Part shown: positions 13,546 through 17,319 of the stretch, in pieces
How the letters are laid out: the number at the start of each line of letters is the position of its first letter
Numbering within the stretch: the first letter of the stretch is position 1
The notes under the pieces: generated by a model
Databases searched by the model: none
What the model was told of the DNA's origin: nothing
What the model saw: only the letters and a program-made list of their open reading frames with translations
Assembly (NCBI GenBank): GCA_025929805.1
Contig: JAICPP010000044.1
Coordinates: 1 to 17,319, forward strand
Length of the DNA: 17,319 nucleotides
Origin: Gemmatimonadales bacterium
Lineage (GTDB): Bacteria > Gemmatimonadota > Gemmatimonadetes > Gemmatimonadales > GWC2-71-9
Direction of reading: 5' to 3'
Position numbers and translations under genes: made by a program

Positions 13546-15219
13546 TTACCGCCGCTTGGCAAGCGTTGGCGCCCGCAACATCGCCTGGGCGTGTCGTCGC
13601 GACGCATCGCCCTCCGCATCGCCCAGCATCCGCGCGATCTCGTTGACCCGATCCTCTCCGTGGAGCAGCTGCACATCACTGGTGGCAATTCCACGCCGAG
13701 CTTCCTTCGAGACTACTAGGTGGCTGTCCGCCCGCGCAGCAATCTGAGGAAGATGGGTGATCACCAGCACCTGATGCCGTTCCGCCACCTGCGCCAGAGC
13801 GGCGCCGATCTGGGCTCCCACTTCCCCTCCAATCCCTTGGTCCACCTCGTCGAAGACCAACGTGGCAATGGCATCTTGCTTCACCAGTATCACCTTCAGC
13901 GCCAGCATGAGCCGGGAGAGCTCGCCGCCGGACGCCACCCTCGCCAGGGGTTTGGCCTCGAGCCCTACGTTCAGCTGCACTTGAAGCCGCACGTTTTCCT
14001 GCCCGTGCGGGCCCGGTTGCGGCAACGGCGTGAGCACAGCCGACAACATGCCACCGGGAAGACCGAGCTGGGGCAGGAGCCGGTTGACCCCGCGGGCCAG
14101 GCGTTCCGCAGCCTCTCGGCGGCGATGGGTAAGCGCCCCTGAGGCCACCTCCAGAGTAGCCTCCGCAGCCGAACGCCTGGCTCCCAAAGCGCGGAGATCT
14201 ATGTCAGCCGTATCGAGCAAGTCCAGCTCGGTGGCGGCTTCATCACGAGTAGCGAGGACGGCTTCGAGGGATGCGCCGTACTTCCCGGTGAGCCGGGACA
14301 GGAGATCACGCCGGTGCTCGACAGCTGCCAGCTTCTCCGGATCCTCCTGCACCGACGCTGCATACTCGGTGGCCTGGCGGCTCAGCTCCGACAGGTTGCT
14401 GTACGCTTCGTCCAACATCTCTCGCCACTGCCCGACGTCAGGGTCGATCTTCTCCAATGCTGCCAGGGCCCGGCCAGCGACGCCGAGCGCCCCAATGGCA
14501 TTCCCGGCGTCTCCGTCGAGGGCGTCTACCACTCGCTGCGCGTGCTCAACCAGCGCGCCAGCCTGGCTGAGGCGGCGTGATTCCAGCTGCAACGTTTCGT
14601 CTTCGCCGGCTTTTATCTTCGCTGCGTCGATTTCCTGCACCACGTGCCGGAGGTAGTCGGCCCGGCGGCGCACCTCGTCGCGTCGAGCGGCCAGCGCCGA
14701 TTCTTCTTCTCGTAGGGCAGCTACTTTGGCATGCGCCTCCGCGACGGCCTCTCGCTCAGCGTCGGCGTGAGCAAAGGCGTCGAGAATGTCACGCTGGGCA
14801 TCGGCGTGCAGCAGGGACTGAGTCTCGTGCTGCCCGTGCAGGTCGACCAGCAGGGCTCCGAGCTCCGCCAGCACCGAGGCCGTTGTGGGACTCCCGTTCA
14901 CCCAGGCTCGGGACCTCCCTTCGCCAGACACCTCACGTCGCACGACCAACCGCCCTTCTTCCACATCGAGACCCAGCTCCTCGACCTGGTGCCGAGTGAC
15001 GGCGTCGATGCCCTCGAAGGCGCCCTCGACCACGGCTTTCGACGCTCCGGGGCGCACGCTGCCGGTTGTCGCACGCTCGCCCAACAGCAAGGCCAGCGCA
15101 TCGATCAGCATTGACTTACCCGCGCCAGTCTCGCCGGTGAGGACGTTGAGCCCCGGTCCGAGCTGGAGGGTTACATCGGCTATGGTGGCGAGGTCGCGTA
15201 CGCGGAGTTCAGAAAGCAT
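13546..15219 (-). CDS. recN: DNA repair protein RecN
   Basis: A 557-residue SMC-like ATPase acting early in double-strand-break repair, where it helps bring broken ends and sister DNA together with RecA. The N-terminal head has the Walker A motif GETGAGKS (29-36) and the Q-loop/DNA-repair style DLHGQHETQSLL (126-137). Residues about 155-375 are long Ala/Glu/Arg-rich helices forming the two coiled-coil arms. The C-terminal head has the ABC signature ASGGELSRLMLALK (429-442), Walker B TLVFDEVDQGIGG (453-465) and the H-loop VITHLPQIA (486-494). Length is normal (about 550-560). The ATG at 15219 lacks a good Shine-Dalgarno. It follows nadK by 86 bases, a neighbourhood common in many bacteria, and is convergent with the outer-membrane gene. 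Confidence 0.97.
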   Translation of the reverse strand: MLSELRVRDLATIADVTLQLGPGLNVLTGETGAGKSMLIDALALLLGERATTGSVRPGASKAVVEGAFEGIDAVTRHQVEELGLDVEEGRLVVRREVSGEGRSRAWVNGSPTTASVLAELGALLVDLHGQHETQSLLHADAQRDILDAFAHADAEREAVAEAHAKVAALREEESALAARRDEVRRRADYLRHVVQEIDAAKIKAGEDETLQLESRRLSQAGALVEHAQRVVDALDGDAGNAIGALGVAGRALAALEKIDPDVGQWREMLDEAYSNLSELSRQATEYAASVQEDPEKLAAVEHRRDLLSRLTGKYGASLEAVLATRDEAATELDLLDTADIDLRALGARRSAAEATLEVASGALTHRRREAAERLARGVNRLLPQLGLPGGMLSAVLTPLPQPGPHGQENVRLQVQLNVGLEAKPLARVASGGELSRLMLALKVILVKQDAIATLVFDEVDQGIGGEVGAQIGAALAQVAERHQVLVITHLPQIAARADSHLVVSKEARRGIATSDVQLLHGEDRVNEIARMLGDAEGDASRRHAQAMLRAPTLAKRR

Positions 15220-15252
15220 GGGATGTTCACTATTCTAAGAGGCTCGCTCTAA

Positions 15253-15280
15253 CTGTCATCCTGAGCGAAGCGAAGGATCT
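15253..15280. repeat. Short dispersed palindromic repeat between nadK and recN
   Basis: The plus strand reads CTGTCATCCTGAGCG then AAGCGAAGGATCT. The arms ATCCT (15258-15262) and AGGAT (15274-15278) pair, with an inner GC-GAA-GC mini-stem. I recognise this unit as one found scattered between genes in many unrelated bacterial genomes; that is recollection, and no second copy lies in this window. Its transcript form would be a small hairpin in the nadK-recN intergenic RNA. Confidence 0.6.
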
Positions 15281-15305
15281 AGGTGGATCCCTCCTGAGTC
15301 TGGCC

Positions 15306-16175
15306 TCATTCCTTTATCTCTCGGCCCGACAAATCTCCCCAGTGCAGCTTCTGCCGCATGCGGCTGAAGAATCCCTCTTCGCCCAGCCGGATGAGACACA
15401 CTCGATGATCCGCGCGGCGCACGTCCACCGATTCCCCCGGCGCCAGGGTGGTACCGGTCTGTCCGTCGAAGGACACCAGAAGATCGTCTGACCACCCAGC
15501 GATCGGCTCGATCACGATACGGTAAGTGGCCGGAACCACCAGTGGACGGACGGCGAGGGTGTGGGCCGCAATCGGGGTCACCACCATCGCCTCAACCCCG
15601 GGAACGACAATGGGCCCCCCCGCGCTGAGACTGTATGCGGTAGAGCCCGTGGGAGTGGCGACGATCAATCCGTCGGCACTGTAGGGGCCGACATTCTCGC
15701 CCTGAATGTACACATTGACCCGGACAACCCGGGCAACCCCGCCCTTGTGAACCGCCACATCGTTCACCGCCATCTGGGTGGATCGGGTCTCGCCTTCCGC
15801 GTCTCGAATGCCGGCCCGAAGTGCCTGGCGCCGCTCGATGAGGTAACGGCCTCCTACCAGCGCGTCGAGCGCGGGATCGAGTGTCTCCCGGGTGACCGAC
15901 GTCAGGAAGCCGACGCGACCCAGATTGACGCCGAGAATCGGGATCTCCTGCGCGCCGAGCAGACGAGCCCCCCGCAACAGAGTGCCATCACCGCCGAATG
16001 TGATGAGGGCGTCCAGCCGGACCGAATCGAAGGTGGGAACACTGCGGTTCCAGAACGGCCCCAGCCGGGCCTCGCTGTACAGCGAGATCCTCCGGTGGGG
16101 TGCCGCGAGGGCGAGGTGTTCCAGAACGCTTCTGAGATCCCCGTACCGCGGGTTGCCGACGACGCCGACCTTCAT
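15306..16175 (-). CDS. nadK: NAD kinase
   Basis: A 289-residue cytoplasmic enzyme that phosphorylates NAD to NADP, the only route to NADP in most bacteria. Seen are the GGDGT motif (61-65) with its catalytic Asp63, NLGRVGFLT (84-92), the NDVAVHKG segment (138-145) that binds the adenosine part of NAD, and the conserved ADGLIVATPTGSTAYSLSAG (167-186). All signature residues are intact and the length fits the family. The ATG overlaps the dxs stop codon as ATGA, showing that it is translated from the dxs transcript; recN follows. The short N-terminus (MKVGVVGNPRYG) begins right at the first strand of the Rossmann-like domain, which supports this start. Confidence 0.97.
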   Translation of the reverse strand: MKVGVVGNPRYGDLRSVLEHLALAAPHRRISLYSEARLGPFWNRSVPTFDSVRLDALITFGGDGTLLRGARLLGAQEIPILGVNLGRVGFLTSVTRETLDPALDALVGGRYLIERRQALRAGIRDAEGETRSTQMAVNDVAVHKGGVARVVRVNVYIQGENVGPYSADGLIVATPTGSTAYSLSAGGPIVVPGVEAMVVTPIAAHTLAVRPLVVPATYRIVIEPIAGWSDDLLVSFDGQTGTTLAPGESVDVRRADHRVCLIRLGEEGFFSRMRQKLHWGDLSGREIKE

Positions 16176-17319
16176 CGAGCCTCGAGGCTCTCCTCGTGCT
16201 GCAGTGCGGCTATCCGCCGAGCAATGCCGGGCGGGGTCAGACCGTACGCATCGAGCTGCTCAGCCCGGGGTGCCTGCTCGATCAAGCGGTCCGGTACGCC
16301 GAGGGCAACCACCCGAACTTCCGGGTGGGTGGTTTGCAGCGTTTCCGCGAGATAGGCGCCGAAGCCATTGACGATGGTGCCTTCCTCCACGGTCACCAGG
16401 ATGCGATGCTGCTGGGTGAGGGATTCCAGCATTGCCGTGTCCATCGGCTTCAGGAACCGGCAGTTTACCACGGCACAATCGATTCCATCCTGCCCCAGCA
16501 AATCAGCCGCGTCGTGCGACGGGCGAACCCTGGTCCCCGTCGCCAGGATTGCCACGTCCTTGCCTCGCCGCAGCTGTTCCCAGGTGCCGTACGGCACCGG
16601 AGGAATCTCGGCCACCGGGCCCAACTCGGCCGGCGCCTTGTCGCGGGGATATCGCACGCAAAACGGCCCTTCGAGTGCCAGAGCCGTCCGCAGAAGACCG
16701 ATCAGCTCGTCGCCATCCTTGGGCGCCGTCACCGTCATGCCCGGCACGGCCAGCATATAGGCGATGTCGTACAGCCCCATATGAGTCTGTCCATCCTCAC
16801 CGACCAACCCGGCGCGGTCCATGCAGAAGATGACCGGAAGATGCTGCACCGCGACATCGTGGATGACATTGTCGTAGGCTCTCTGGAGAAAGGTGCTGTA
16901 GATGGCGCAGACCGGACGGATTCCTTGGGTCGCGAGCCCGCCCGCAAAGGTGACGGCGTGGCCTTCCGCAATACCCACATCGAAGAAGCGCTCGGGGTAC
17001 TTCTCCTGGAATACACTGGTACCGGTGCCGGACGGCATGGCGGCCGTGATCGCCACGAGCTCGGGATGCTCGGCCGCTAGGGCGGTGAGGCCGGCGCCGA
17101 AGACCTGAGTCCAGGTTGGCGGACCGCTGGACTTCTTCCGGGCCTCGCCGGTTACTGGGTCGTAGGCCGCGAGCCCGTGCCACTTTTCCTGGTTGGACTC
17201 CGCAAAGGAGAACCCCTTTCCCTTCTGAGTCATCACATGAATGACTCGGGGTCCCTCCATGCTTTTCACGAATCGCAGGGTATCGCAGAGTTTGTTGAGA
17301 TCGTGGCCGTCGATTGGTC
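16172..17319 (-). CDS. dxs: 1-deoxy-D-xylulose-5-phosphate synthase, C-terminal part (runs off right edge)
   Basis: The last 381 residues of DXS, the thiamine-diphosphate enzyme that joins pyruvate and glyceraldehyde-3-phosphate in the first step of the MEP isoprenoid pathway. The visible part starts at PIDGHDLNKL, the conserved end of the ThDP-binding domain, then HVMTQKGKGF, the transketolase-like pyrimidine domain (FFDVGIAEGHAVTFAGGLA, with the Glu that activates ThDP; YSTFLQRAYDNVIHDV; DRAGLVGEDGQTHMG) and the C-terminal transketolase domain (VRYPRD, VVNCRFLKPMD, TVEEGTIVNGFG). About 240 N-terminal residues lie beyond the window. The stop overlaps the nadK start by four bases. The motif THMGLYD replaces the commoner THHGxFD; this looks like lineage variation, not loss of function. 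Confidence 0.97.
   Translation of the reverse strand, partial: PIDGHDLNKLCDTLRFVKSMEGPRVIHVMTQKGKGFSFAESNQEKWHGLAAYDPVTGEARKKSSGPPTWTQVFGAGLTALAAEHPELVAITAAMPSGTGTSVFQEKYPERFFDVGIAEGHAVTFAGGLATQGIRPVCAIYSTFLQRAYDNVIHDVAVQHLPVIFCMDRAGLVGEDGQTHMGLYDIAYMLAVPGMTVTAPKDGDELIGLLRTALALEGPFCVRYPRDKAPAELGPVAEIPPVPYGTWEQLRRGKDVAILATGTRVRPSHDAADLLGQDGIDCAVVNCRFLKPMDTAMLESLTQQHRILVTVEEGTIVNGFGAYLAETLQTTHPEVRVVALGVPDRLIEQAPRAEQLDAYGLTPPGIARRIAALQHEESLEAR

Overview
The window looks like a chromosomal segment of a Gram-negative, GC-rich bacterium. The gene style fits Gemmatimonadota: small outer-membrane barrels, short lipoproteins, a soluble Hanks-type kinase, and a dxs-nadK-recN block. There is no rRNA or taxonomic marker, so this assignment is inference from protein style and could be wrong at phylum level. 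Outer-membrane proteins and lipoproteins with signal peptides show directly that the cell envelope is probably diderm. No CRISPR array, insertion sequence, integrase or replication origin was seen.

Layout. From 1 to 692 there are two minus-strand genes: the N-terminus of a membrane protein that runs off the left edge, and a VOC-fold (glyoxalase-like) protein. From 841 to 3424, on the plus strand, lie a two-domain NagB/PIG-L fusion protein and a small beta-barrel protein. From 3459 to 5977 there is a minus-strand series: a coiled-coil/TM protein, a membrane protein with an HEAGH metalloprotease-like motif, a Cys-rich metallothionein-like protein, then a tight three-gene unit (two-TM protein, LOG-like Rossmann protein, dimeric alpha-beta-barrel-like protein). 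From 6113 to 8254 there are two plus-strand lipoproteins, one of them a beta-propeller, and a minus-strand two-TM protein.

From 8346 to 10801 lies the most irregular part. It is bounded on the right by an intact tRNA-Leu(UAA) and on the left by a decayed copy of the 3' half of the same tRNA in the same orientation. Between them are a short hypothetical gene, a Ser/Thr kinase translationally coupled to a 74-residue lipoprotein, and a frame-broken gene remnant. This arrangement resembles the scar of an element that once used the tRNA 3' end as attachment site, but no integrase remains.

From 10822 to the right edge the content is mostly housekeeping: galK, a 513-residue outer-membrane protein that is divergent from galK with almost no spacer, and a minus-strand dxs-nadK-recN cluster (isoprenoid precursor synthesis, NADP synthesis, recombinational repair). 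A short widespread palindromic repeat lies between nadK and recN. I see no clear new defence or mobile system; the best leads are the tRNA-bounded segment, the lipoprotein-kinase pair and the HEAGH membrane protein.
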